Below are positions 54,166-62,474 of a stretch of DNA of 64,000 nt, piece after piece. Made by a program: the position numbers and the translations under genes. A model generated the notes under the pieces. The model did not search any database, had not been told where the DNA came from, and saw nothing but the letters and a program-made list of their open reading frames with translations. This DNA is from JADJRG01 sp964474905 (lineage in GTDB: Bacteria; Myxococcota_A; Polyangia; Nannocystales; Nannocystaceae). Location of the stretch: contig CAYYUP010000019.1 of NCBI GenBank assembly GCA_964474905.1, positions 25,223-89,222 on the forward strand. Direction: 5' to 3'. Within the stretch, counting starts at the first letter, position 1. Every line of letters begins with the position of its first letter.

Positions 54166-55083
54166 ATGCCCCGTTCCAAGCTCGTCGAGCAGGATCTAAA
54201 CCTTTTGGTTTCGCTGCACGCCCTGCTCCTGGAGCGCCATGTCAGCCGCGCCGCGGTCCGTCTAGGTATCAGCCAGCCGGCGATGAGCAGGGCGCTCTCG
54301 CGGCTTCGCGACATGTTTGGTGATCCGCTTCTGGTCCGGGGCAAGTCGGGCATGGAGCCGACCTCGCGGGCGCTCGAACTCTATCCGCAAATCGAAGCGT
54401 TGCTCCGCGATGTCCGCGAAATCGTTCGGCCAGTTCATTTTGACCCGGCGGCGGCGACCGGCCAGATCTGCATCGCCGCCCCCGATATCGTCGCCTACAT
54501 GCTCTTACCTGGGCTCATGCGGGTCGTCGCCGTCGAGGCGCCGGGGCTCGACGTCGAGATCAGGCAATGGTCTCCGAATTGGCGGAGGCAGCTCGAGGAC
54601 GGCACGATCGATCTGACGGTCGGCATTCCGGGGGGCTCCGAGCCAAATCTGCATTCGCGCCCGCTGATCGAGACTAAATGGGTGTGCGTCCTGCGCTCGG
54701 GGCATCCTGCGTTGGCCGAGCCATGGACGGTCGAGCGTTTTGTCGGGCTCGACCATATATTGGTGACGCTTACCGGTCGGGGTGGGGGCCCAATCGATGC
54801 CGTGCTCGCGGCCGAGGGCCTTTCGCGGAGGATCGCGATCCGGGTTCTCTATCCACTGCTGACGCCCTTGCTAGTTGCCGAGACCGATTTTGTACTGACG
54901 ACGAGTGAGTGGCTGGCGACCAAGCTAGCGCCGCATATGGGGCTTTGTCTGCGACCGCCGCCGTTGCCGGTGCCGTCGATCCGGGCACCGATGGTCTGGC
55001 ACCGACGCAGCCACGGCGATCCCCGCCATCGCTGGTTTCGCCGCGTACTCGCCGACCTGGCCGCCGAGCAGACTCAGGGGTGA
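54166..55083 (+). CDS. LysR-type transcriptional regulator
   Basis: From ATG 54166 (an ATG-less extension to TTG 54157 is possible) the protein has 305 residues. The HTH is RHVSRAAVRLGISQPAMSRALSRLRDMFGDPLLVR. The effector domain follows, with IAAPDIVAYMLLPGLM and VGIPGG, in the style of the Nod/DNT group. It faces the end of the citrate-synthase-fold operon (7 bp between stops) and diverges from the cupin gene. Its last 94 codons are duplicated with very few changes at 61677-61957. Likely targets are the cupin gene and the operon. Confidence 0.92.
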   Translation: MPRSKLVEQDLNLLVSLHALLLERHVSRAAVRLGISQPAMSRALSRLRDMFGDPLLVRGKSGMEPTSRALELYPQIEALLRDVREIVRPVHFDPAAATGQICIAAPDIVAYMLLPGLMRVVAVEAPGLDVEIRQWSPNWRRQLEDGTIDLTVGIPGGSEPNLHSRPLIETKWVCVLRSGHPALAEPWTVERFVGLDHILVTLTGRGGGPIDAVLAAEGLSRRIAIRVLYPLLTPLLVAETDFVLTTSEWLATKLAPHMGLCLRPPPLPVPSIRAPMVWHRRSHGDPRHRWFRRVLADLAAEQTQG

Positions 55084-57522
55084 GAGCTGCTTAGGAGGGA
55101 TCTTCGATTGTATAGTCTTCGTCCTTGACGAAGGGCAGTTGGTTGGGTCGCTTGCCGATGTACTCCAACCCGTGGGCCAGTACACCCGGGGACTGGATAA
55201 GCTGGAACAAGACAGCGCTCGGCCATGGGCCAAAGCCCAGGTCGGCGAAGGCAGCCGCCGCGACACCTGAGACAAGGGGCCCGTACCCGAGGGAGGCAAT
55301 GGCGGTAGAAAAACCACGGGCCCATTCCAGGTGAGGTCCAACAGCGGGGCAGTCGACCAATGCGGATAGGAGCGAAAGCGCCCACGTGTCGGGGCTCGAG
55401 AAGAGGGCCCCGAAGCCCGGAGCAATGCGCCCATCCTCACCTGGGGGAGGGGTTGCACAGGTGGCGGCGAGGCGCTCGGCTACGTCTTTGGGGGGGGTGG
55501 TCGCCTCACTCAAGAGGAACTTGAGGCTCTTTCTGACTTCGGCTCCGCCCCCGTGCTCCCCGCCAAGTAGGGCGGCTCCGATCGACAACATATGCACAGG
55601 TTCGCTCATCGTCGCGGTCGATGTCATGACCGCTCGGGATGCGGGATGCCGGGGCCCAGGGCCGATGAGCCCGATCATCAGATGCTCCAGCAGTGTCGAT
55701 TGTGCTTCTGTGGGTAGCTCTCCCTGAAACAAGAGGTACCAGACATCAACCCAGGATCGGCCTTTCATAAGCTCGATAAGGTCATAGCCTCGCACGCTGC
55801 ATCGTTGAGCCAGGTAAGGGTTGTGAGGAGAAGGCTCTTCATGCCAAATGTTCGTGGTGAATTGAGTGACGGGTTCTTCGGATTGCGACATGTCTCGCTC
55901 CTGGTTTCGACTCGCGGATCAGGGTTGTCGAGGGAGAGGTTAAGCGACGGGGGGTAGAGGACGCGGGCTCGTACCTAGATATGCAATGTCTTCGCATTGT
56001 AGGGGCAGAAATGCTTGTCCCGGCCGATCGCGTGTGTCCGTCCAACAGGCAGTGATACCGCTCGCGTTGATCATGCTCCGAATTCGATAGATTTCCTTCG
56101 CTGAAAATCCCTGGTCGCAGAGAAAAGCGCAGTCGAATCCGCCGATGTTCATTCCCTCGCCATGATGTGCATCGAGGTAGTCTGAGATTTCCAGGGCAAG
56201 GGCGCGGTGAGGACCGATGGCGAACCCCAGCGACTTGACCACCGCAGTTGCCGGCGCGATGCGTTCGTCGCCGCCTCCGACTGGGCGGACATAACCCGGC
56301 GCGATCGGGCGTCCTTGGACGTCTAGGTATCGCGAGAGGATTTGTTCGATGCTGTCGCCCCGTCGACGGGCCTCGAGCGCATTGGCGATGAATGGCATGC
56401 CCTTGAGACTGCTTAATCCACCGCCGTAAAGGCGAGAGTCGGAGGCGAGAAGTCCGGCCATCGTGCCCGCCCCCACCGTCGTATGGACTGTTCCTGCGAG
56501 GGCTCCGACTCCATTGCACCAAATCCTGGGCTCGGGCCAACTCACGGTCATCTCGAGCGCATCAAAATACTCCGCGACCTTCGGCTCGATCAATCGGCCG
56601 GTCGCATTGAGGATCTTAAACTGCGTGTAGCCAATCTTGTTGAAGAGGTCGTCGAAGAACGAGTGCCCCCGAATGATCACATCGCCGTCCATGCGCCTGC
56701 CCCCTGCGCGACTGGTGATGGTTCCGCGACGCCGATCCCAAGGGAGCAGAGCAGGCGCGTTGGGAGCTGCGTTGACGGGAGCTGCGTCGCGACGACTAGG
56801 GGGCTGGTCACGGGGGCTCGCAGTTGACGGCAGCGGCTGTGCATCAGGGCCTCGATACGCAATGTCCTCACATTGTAATGGCAAAAATGCCAACCCTGGC
56901 CGGTCGCGCGCATCGACGAAGCAAGCGGTGACACCGCTCGCGACAGTAAGGGCCCGGATTCGATGGGCCTCCTCTGGCGAAAAGCCTAGGTCGGAAAGAA
57001 TCGCGGAGTCAAGTCCGTTGGCATTCATGCCCTCGCCATGGTGTCTACTGAGGTAGCTCGAAATCTCAAGTGCAAGGGCTCGATGGGGTCCAACTGGAAA
57101 CCCGAGGTCTTTGACCCGCGCAGTAACCGGCTCGATGCGCTCGTCAACTCCTCCCAGAGGGCGGACATCGCGCTGATAGCCCTGTACGGTCGGCCGACCT
57201 TCGCGATGGCGGCATTTCGAGAGGATGTGCTCGATGCTGTCGCCGCGTTGATACATCCGGAGGGACTCCTGAATAAAGAGCATGCCTGCGCGACAGCTTC
57301 TGCTACCGCCGTACATCTGGGACTCCGCCGCGAGGGCACCGGCCAGAGTGCCGGCCCTGACTGTGGTGCGCACGGTGCCGGCGAGGGCTCCGATATAGTT
57401 GCACCAGAGCCGGGAATCTGGCCAGCTCGCGCATATTGCGGTTGTCTCGAAATACTGTGCGACGCTTGGTTCCGCCAGCCGACCCGTTGCGTTTAGGATC
57501 ACGAGCTGCATGTGGCTGATTT
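54803..57522. repeat. Direct segmental repeat, copy 1
   Basis: It covers the 3' part of lysR, the 266-residue lyase-like gene and most of the two-domain gene. It matches 61677-64000 in the same orientation: the offset is 6874 bp in the lysR part and falls after deletions in copy 2. The LysR parts differ at only two of about 88 residues. Confidence 0.9.
55091..55891 (-). CDS. Citryl-CoA-lyase-like protein, type A
   Basis: The 266-residue protein has the citrate-synthase/citryl-CoA-lyase fold: SVRGYDLIELMKG, VWYLLFQGELPTEAQ, SIGAALLGGEHGGGAEV and LAHGLEYIGKRP. The first catalytic His (HGG) is kept. By eye the second His region is GFGALF where the family has GFGHRV, and the NxDG Asp region is VSGVAAA, so two of three catalytic residues appear lost. 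It is last in the operon, 48 bp after the two-domain gene. A decayed copy lies at 61965-62438. The reaction is unknown. Confidence 0.8.
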   Translation of the reverse strand: MSQSEEPVTQFTTNIWHEEPSPHNPYLAQRCSVRGYDLIELMKGRSWVDVWYLLFQGELPTEAQSTLLEHLMIGLIGPGPRHPASRAVMTSTATMSEPVHMLSIGAALLGGEHGGGAEVRKSLKFLLSEATTPPKDVAERLAATCATPPPGEDGRIAPGFGALFSSPDTWALSLLSALVDCPAVGPHLEWARGFSTAIASLGYGPLVSGVAAAAFADLGFGPWPSAVLFQLIQSPGVLAHGLEYIGKRPNQLPFVKDEDYTIEDPS

Positions 57523-57670
57523 GCCCCACGAGCTCCGTAAAGAGGGAACGCCCGCGGACGAGCACATCAATTCCCTGACGCCATCCTCCTGCCCGACTGG
57601 TGATGGTATGCCGACGGCGATCCCACGGGGCGAGAGCAGGTGAAGGTATATTTTTTGAGGTCACGGTCAA
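55940..57670 (-). CDS. Tandem citrate-synthase-fold protein, type B-B
   Basis: The 576 residues contain two homologous halves, about 12-275 and 306-572, both opening PWDRRRxTITSRAGG. Each half follows the citryl-CoA-lyase plan, but the HGG motif is YGG (120-122 in the first half), GFGHRV is changed to a GY..RPV..DER pattern, NxDG is altered, and the family AHxxE is TAC[FW]xD (248-250 in the first half). Each half thus has Cys where the C-terminal His is expected. ATG 57670 overlaps the previous stop by 4 bp. It is probably a non-standard subunit or enzyme. Confidence 0.8.
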   Translation of the reverse strand: MTVTSKNIPSPALAPWDRRRHTITSRAGGWRQGIDVLVRGRSLFTELVGQISHMQLVILNATGRLAEPSVAQYFETTAICASWPDSRLWCNYIGALAGTVRTTVRAGTLAGALAAESQMYGGSRSCRAGMLFIQESLRMYQRGDSIEHILSKCRHREGRPTVQGYQRDVRPLGGVDERIEPVTARVKDLGFPVGPHRALALEISSYLSRHHGEGMNANGLDSAILSDLGFSPEEAHRIRALTVASGVTACFVDARDRPGLAFLPLQCEDIAYRGPDAQPLPSTASPRDQPPSRRDAAPVNAAPNAPALLPWDRRRGTITSRAGGRRMDGDVIIRGHSFFDDLFNKIGYTQFKILNATGRLIEPKVAEYFDALEMTVSWPEPRIWCNGVGALAGTVHTTVGAGTMAGLLASDSRLYGGGLSSLKGMPFIANALEARRRGDSIEQILSRYLDVQGRPIAPGYVRPVGGGDERIAPATAVVKSLGFAIGPHRALALEISDYLDAHHGEGMNIGGFDCAFLCDQGFSAKEIYRIRSMINASGITACWTDTRDRPGQAFLPLQCEDIAYLGTSPRPLPPVA

Positions 57671-58518
57671 CTCAACTTCTGTGGCAGGTCTTTCTCCCCA
57701 CGCGACCCTGGAGCCCCGATCCAGCTTCTTTTGTTCGTTCCGCCGTACTCGATGGCGCTACAGGGGAATGGAAACAGAGTTCCTTCTTTTTTGTGGGCTG
57801 CATCTTGATAACAAGGGAACATTCCCGCCGAGAACGAAAGTACGACAGAGTGGTAGTATTCGTGTGGGCTAAAGCCTTGATCGGCTGCGAGTGCCGCCAA
57901 AACAGAGGCAATGTTGATGTGCAGTCGCCACCGACCGGCCAAAAGAGTCTTTTCTACCTCAAAAGCCAGGCTTATGTACGGCTTGTTGTCGAGGCCCAGT
58001 TCTTTTGCGAGACGCATAATGGGCTGAATTCGCTCATCGGTTCGGACAACAGGTCGCCCATAGCCAGGAACGCTTCTGTACTTTTTAAGCTCCTGGGTTA
58101 CGAGCTCGTCCAGCTTGTGTCCCGCGTCCAGCTTTTTTTGGGTACGGTGCAAGAAGTCAATGCAACGAATGTCCGGCCGTCTTCCGTAGATGAGGGCTTC
58201 GGAGATTGCGGTGCCAGCAGAAACTCCTAAGCTGGCGGTACTTCGGGCTGTTCCTGCAAGTGCTGCAATTCGGTTATTCCACAGCCTTAGTTCTGGGTAG
58301 CTTGTGGATAATGCCCAGATTCCGTTGAATAAACGTATCTGTGTCTCATCAGGAATCCGCCCCGTAATTCCGTACAGCAACAACTCCATCCAGGACATAT
58401 CTTGCAGTTCATGAAACAAGTCCTTGCCTCGGAATACGACGCGCTCCCCGGGGAACCAAGCACCTACGTCAGTCTTCCAGTGGTTTTGATGCTCGAGTAA
58501 TGCTTTCGGGCCTTGCAT
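57667..58518 (-). CDS. Citrate-synthase-fold protein, type B single domain
   Basis: The 283-residue protein matches the B domains of the next gene: WMELLLYGITGRIPDETQ, LRLWNNRIAALAGTARSTAS, YGRPVVRTDERIQPI, and a closing FSAGMFPCYQDA. HGG is YGR and the C-terminal His is again a Cys (FPC). It ends in a stop overlapping the downstream start and begins 18 bp after the preceding gene. Its composition is somewhat less GC-rich than that of its neighbours. Confidence 0.78.
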   Translation of the reverse strand: MQGPKALLEHQNHWKTDVGAWFPGERVVFRGKDLFHELQDMSWMELLLYGITGRIPDETQIRLFNGIWALSTSYPELRLWNNRIAALAGTARSTASLGVSAGTAISEALIYGRRPDIRCIDFLHRTQKKLDAGHKLDELVTQELKKYRSVPGYGRPVVRTDERIQPIMRLAKELGLDNKPYISLAFEVEKTLLAGRWRLHINIASVLAALAADQGFSPHEYYHSVVLSFSAGMFPCYQDAAHKKEGTLFPFPCSAIEYGGTNKRSWIGAPGSRGEKDLPQKLS

Positions 58519-58536
58519 GTGTACCTTCTGCCTTGG

Positions 58537-59370
58537 CTAGGTGTTTGTAGAAGTGGGGGGCATTGGCCCAGGGTCATTTGTCAACTCGACCTTGTCGGCA
58601 AAGAACGGATATCGTTTCCAACCGTAGTCTCTTTGTTCTAATGCGTGTACGGCTGCTCCAGGCAGACGCAGCAGGAGAAAAAGCATCTCACCTTGGTCTT
58701 GGTCGAGGCCCAAATCGTGCAGGGCCGCGGCGGCGACGCCGCTCATGGTGAGGGGGCAGTCTGCGATGGCCTCTAGTGCCGCCCGGTGATCCTGTAGCCA
58801 GGGCAGGGCAGGGCCGGCACCACAACGAACAAGGCACGCGAGTGTTTGTCGTATCGGGGTCGCGCAACTTGCGCCATGAGGATCGAATCCGGGAGGGTGC
58901 TCGATGGGGAGCCAGACATCAGCTCGTTCCTCTTGGAGAGGATGACGCAGCCGTTCTTCCCATGCGTCAAAATCTTGTCCACAGGCAGACCAACACTCGA
59001 GGGCCACCCGAACTTCTCTGGCACCGGCGAGGCTGCCTGCCCCGATTGCCAAGGCCGCCATCAGGCAGGCCGCACTACCCGATCCGCCGACACCTCCATT
59101 CATGGCAGCACGCACACTGTGGTCTCGTGGCCCGGGGTTGGCAAGGGCCACGGCGAGGGTCTCTAGGAGGCGGGCTTGCGCCGCACTGGGGCGCTCTCGT
59201 TGAAAGAGCAGATAGAGGTATTCAGCCCAACTGGCCCTACCGAGTAAGTCTCCATATACATCGTATCCGCTACAATAGCAGACTGCAGCGGCGAAGGGGT
59301 TGTCAGGTTCTGCTTCCTCTTGCCAAGTTCGGCTTTTTACCGTTTCGGGAGGTGAGTTAGATTGGCTCAT
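58537..59370 (-). CDS. Citryl-CoA-lyase-like protein, type A variant
   Basis: The 277 residues resemble the type A protein of this operon: YCSGYDVYGDLLGRASWAEY, YLLFQRERPSAAQARLL, and AAVHALEQRDYGWKRYPF, where the His and Glu of the C-terminal AHxxEQ motif are kept. The HGG motif is LAG (SLAGAREV), so the first catalytic His is missing, the reverse of the pattern in the other type A gene. It lies 61 bp after the ThDP enzyme gene and 18 bp before the type B gene. Confidence 0.75.
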   Translation of the reverse strand: MSQSNSPPETVKSRTWQEEAEPDNPFAAAVCYCSGYDVYGDLLGRASWAEYLYLLFQRERPSAAQARLLETLAVALANPGPRDHSVRAAMNGGVGGSGSAACLMAALAIGAGSLAGAREVRVALECWSACGQDFDAWEERLRHPLQEERADVWLPIEHPPGFDPHGASCATPIRQTLACLVRCGAGPALPWLQDHRAALEAIADCPLTMSGVAAAALHDLGLDQDQGEMLFLLLRLPGAAVHALEQRDYGWKRYPFFADKVELTNDPGPMPPTSTNT

Positions 59371-59431
59371 CGTGGTTCTCTGAGGTTGATAGAGGCCGAT
59401 TGCTGTGTCCAGATTGAGGGCTCGGGGGGGC

Positions 59432-61231
59432 TCAGGCTCCCTTCAAATCTCGCACTCGAGCCGCGATTGGATGGGGACATGGGTCCAGGTCAACCCGTAC
59501 ATCAATGACAATCGGCTGCTTTGAGGTCGACGACAAAGCTTCGGAGAACATCGTGCAAAACTCATCGTAGTTTCGAGCGATAACTCCCTTCGCGCCCATG
59601 GATTCGGCGAACTTGGCGATGTCCATCATTTTTCCGTACGTGGACACATCAATTTGTCCTTCGAAGAAAAGGTTGTCGCCGTGGTAAGTCATGCCGAGGG
59701 CGCTGTTGTTCAAGATGACCCAGACGATGGGCAGTCCTAATTCGACAGCTGTGTGGAGTTCCAGGCCGTTCATGGCGAGGGCGCCATCTCCTGCGAGGGC
59801 GATGACCTTGCGATCAGGTGCCGCAAGTTGACCGCCGATGGCTGCTCCAAAGACATGGCCCATCGATACAAACCCCAGGTTGATATGAAAACTGTTTGGT
59901 TGTGTGCGCACCAGGTAATGGATTGCCCACGTGATGCAGTTACCGATGTCAACAAAGAGGATCGCATCTGCTGGCATGTGCTGATTCATCGCTGCCATGA
60001 CAGCTTGGGGGGCCAAGCCTTGGGCCTGCGGCGACATCAACTCGGCGTCTTCGTACCGAGGGATCGTACGGCGAAGCTCGTGCAGGTAGGCCGGTGCGGC
60101 GCAGGGTTCGGCAGGCAGGCGATTGACCAGCGAACGCAGTGCTGCCTGGGCATCGGCGACAACGCCGACCTCGGAGGGGTCATTGCGACCGAGTTCGTCG
60201 GGGTCGATGTCGATGTGAATGACCGTACGCCCGTGCCAGATTCGAGGGTCCCATCCGTTGGTCTGCCACGCCCCCAGGGAGCTGCCGATGACCAACAGGA
60301 GGTCTGTTTGCTCTGATAGCAGCACGTGCTCGGCGAGCGCGTGCCCCGAATAGCCGAATACGCCGAGCGACAGCGGGTGGTCTTCGGGGAAGACGCCCTT
60401 GGCCTTGGGTGTTGTTGCGACCGGGATGCCGCGACGCTCTGCCAGCTCTCGCAAGGGTTCCCAGGCTGCGCTCAGGTGGATGCCGAAGCCCGCTAGAATG
60501 CAGGGTCGCTGAGCTGAGAGCAGCAGCTTTGCGACGCATCTCATATCGTCGAGATCGACGGGGCGCGAGGTGCCCCGGCTGTACTTAGGGGGGGTCGACA
60601 TGTAGTCGATCTCTTGCATACCCACGTCGATCGGCAGGTTGAGGTGCACCGGCCGATGACGCCCCGAGCGGGTCGCGCGTAGGCCCTGTTGCAGGATACG
60701 CTCGGCGCTCGGTGCTGTATGAATCATTGCTGATAGAGACGTACAGGAAGCAAACATTGAGACGATGTCTACCGCCAGCGGAGAACTCTCCTGCATGGCG
60801 GATCGACCGAAGCTATCGAGGGAGACCTGGCCTGTGATCATGAGCAACGGGATCGAGTCTGCGTAGGCGCATGCAACACCCGTGATCGCGTTTGTCGCGC
60901 CCGGCCCAGCGGTTGAGCAGCTCACGCCAAGGGAGCCGCTGACGCGAGCGAAGCCATCCGCCATGAAGGCAGCTCCGCTCTCATGCTTGGCAGTGACGTA
61001 TATCATGTCGCGGTCTCGCTCGACAGCAGCATAGAAAGGTGCGATGGCACCGCCAGAAACACCGAAAACGTAGCGGGCGCCCGCCCCTTTGAGATGATCC
61101 ACAATCATCTGGACGACAGGGCCGCGCTTGAGGACTGGGGCTTCGCGGAGCGGATGCCCCTCCAATGCGGCGCAGATGCGGCCCGGATCGGGTGAAAATT
61201 GGGTCTCGAGCGTGTCGATTGTGTCTTGCAA
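59432..61231 (-). CDS. ThDP-dependent enzyme, acetolactate-synthase-like
   Basis: The 599-residue protein has the three-domain ThDP plan: an N-terminal PYR domain with catalytic Glu84 (TAKHESGAAFMADGFAR) and STAGPGATNAITGV, a central domain, and a PP domain with LAGDGALAMNGLELHTAVEL...NN (about 478-510). It is closest in style to acetolactate synthase large subunits and relatives such as glyoxylate carboligase. It starts at TTG 61231, since an in-frame stop lies just upstream and no other start precedes the conserved part. It is first in the operon, so a condensation or decarboxylation of a 2-oxo acid probably supplies the citrate-synthase-fold proteins. Confidence 0.88.
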   Translation of the reverse strand: MQDTIDTLETQFSPDPGRICAALEGHPLREAPVLKRGPVVQMIVDHLKGAGARYVFGVSGGAIAPFYAAVERDRDMIYVTAKHESGAAFMADGFARVSGSLGVSCSTAGPGATNAITGVACAYADSIPLLMITGQVSLDSFGRSAMQESSPLAVDIVSMFASCTSLSAMIHTAPSAERILQQGLRATRSGRHRPVHLNLPIDVGMQEIDYMSTPPKYSRGTSRPVDLDDMRCVAKLLLSAQRPCILAGFGIHLSAAWEPLRELAERRGIPVATTPKAKGVFPEDHPLSLGVFGYSGHALAEHVLLSEQTDLLLVIGSSLGAWQTNGWDPRIWHGRTVIHIDIDPDELGRNDPSEVGVVADAQAALRSLVNRLPAEPCAAPAYLHELRRTIPRYEDAELMSPQAQGLAPQAVMAAMNQHMPADAILFVDIGNCITWAIHYLVRTQPNSFHINLGFVSMGHVFGAAIGGQLAAPDRKVIALAGDGALAMNGLELHTAVELGLPIVWVILNNSALGMTYHGDNLFFEGQIDVSTYGKMMDIAKFAESMGAKGVIARNYDEFCTMFSEALSSTSKQPIVIDVRVDLDPCPHPIAARVRDLKGA

Positions 61232-61676
61232 ATAAGGATCGTCTCCGACCGGCTAGGTACCGTGAATCGAACTCATAATTCAAGTGCCTGAATGGCCTTT
61301 TATCTCGCTTAGGATAGAATAAGGCCGCAACAAGTAGAGGCGCAGCCTCTCTACTCTGCTGGCTTTCGACTGGTTGGTCAGCGAAGCATGTCGAGGTAGA
61401 TGCCAATACACGTAGATGTGTGAGGTTTCCAGGGGGGGATAGTCAGCAAACCAGAGGCAGATCTGGGGGGGCAGCGACCCCATGTTGCTATTGGTGGGAA
61501 TGTGTAAAAAAGCAACCTTTGTATTATTTGTTGAGTGTGGTCCTTGTTGCAAAGTATGCATGCTGTAATATTGTTCAATCGGGGGAAATTCCTGCTCGTG
61601 TACACATTTTCCGTATCGAGCAAAGCCGGGAATGCTTTGATTAAGAGTACACCTGCCTTGATTCAGGGGGGGGGCA
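61232..61676. other. AT-rich spacer and probable operon promoter region
   Basis: These 445 bases are much less GC-rich than the surroundings, particularly 61490-61660, and hold no convincing gene. They separate the ThDP gene (minus) from the duplicated lysR fragment. The promoter of the minus-strand operon is expected here. A G-run at 61665-61675 marks the edge of the duplication. Confidence 0.5.
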
Positions 61677-61957
61677 CGCTCGTGGCCCAGGGCCTTTCGC
61701 GGAGGATCGCGATCCGGGTTCTCTATCCACTGCTGACGCCCTTGCTAGTTGCCGAGACCGATTTTGTACTGACGACGAGCGAGGGGCTGGCGACCAAGTT
61801 AGCGCCGCATATGGGGCTTTGCCTGCGACCGCCGCCGTTGCCGGTGCCGTCGATCTGGGCGCCGATGGTCTGGCATCGACGCAGCCACGGCGATCCCCGC
61901 CATCGCTGGTTTCGCCGGGTGCTCGCCGACCTGGCGGCCGAGCAGACTCAGGGGTGA
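61677..61957 (+). pseudogene. 3' fragment of a duplicated lysR gene
   Basis: It encodes the last part of the LysR at 54166-55083 with two amino-acid changes in the region I compared (W to G, R to W). The HTH and start are absent. The stop is at the same place relative to the next gene. Confidence 0.9.
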
Positions 61958-61964
61958 GCACTGC

Positions 61965-62438
61965 TTAGGAGGGATCTTCGATTGTATAGTCTTCGTCCTT
62001 GACGAAGGGCAGCTGGTCGGGCCGCGTGCCGATGTACTCCAACCCGTGGGCCAGTACACCTGGGGACCGGATAAGCTGGAACAAGACAGCACTCGGCCAT
62101 GGGCCAAAACCCAGGTCGGCGAAGGCAGCCGCCGCGATACCTGAGACAAGGGGCCCGTACCCGAGAGACGCAATGGCGGTAGAAAAACCCCGGGCCCAGG
62201 CGAGACGCGGTCGATGTCATGACCGCTCGGGATGCGGGGTGCCGGGGCCCCGGGCCGATGAGCCCGATCATCAGCTGCTCTAGTAGTGTTGATTGTGCCT
62301 CAGTGGGTAGCTCTCCCTGAAACAAGAGGTACCAGACATCAACCCAGGATCGGCCTTTCATAAGCTCAATAAGGTCATAGCCCCGCACTCGGCATCGTTG
62401 AGCGACGTAGGGATTGTGAGGCGAAGGCTCCTCATGCT
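61965..62438 (-). pseudogene. Decayed copy of the type A lyase-like gene
   Basis: Compared with 55091-55891, an internal deletion of about 281 bp near 62200 shifts the frame, the first codons are deleted, and the NIWHEEP Trp is replaced by a TAG stop (near 62435). The ends are otherwise almost identical to the intact gene, including the stop and the 7-bp gap to lysR. Confidence 0.9.
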
Positions 62439-62474
62439 AAATGGTTGTGGTGAATTGAGTGGCGGGGGGAGAGG

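Noticed and set aside
61280..61644. Short overlapping frames on both strands in the AT-rich spacer
   Set aside because: They have no ribosome binding sites, unusual composition and no domain features; the stretch is better read as a promoter and junction region.
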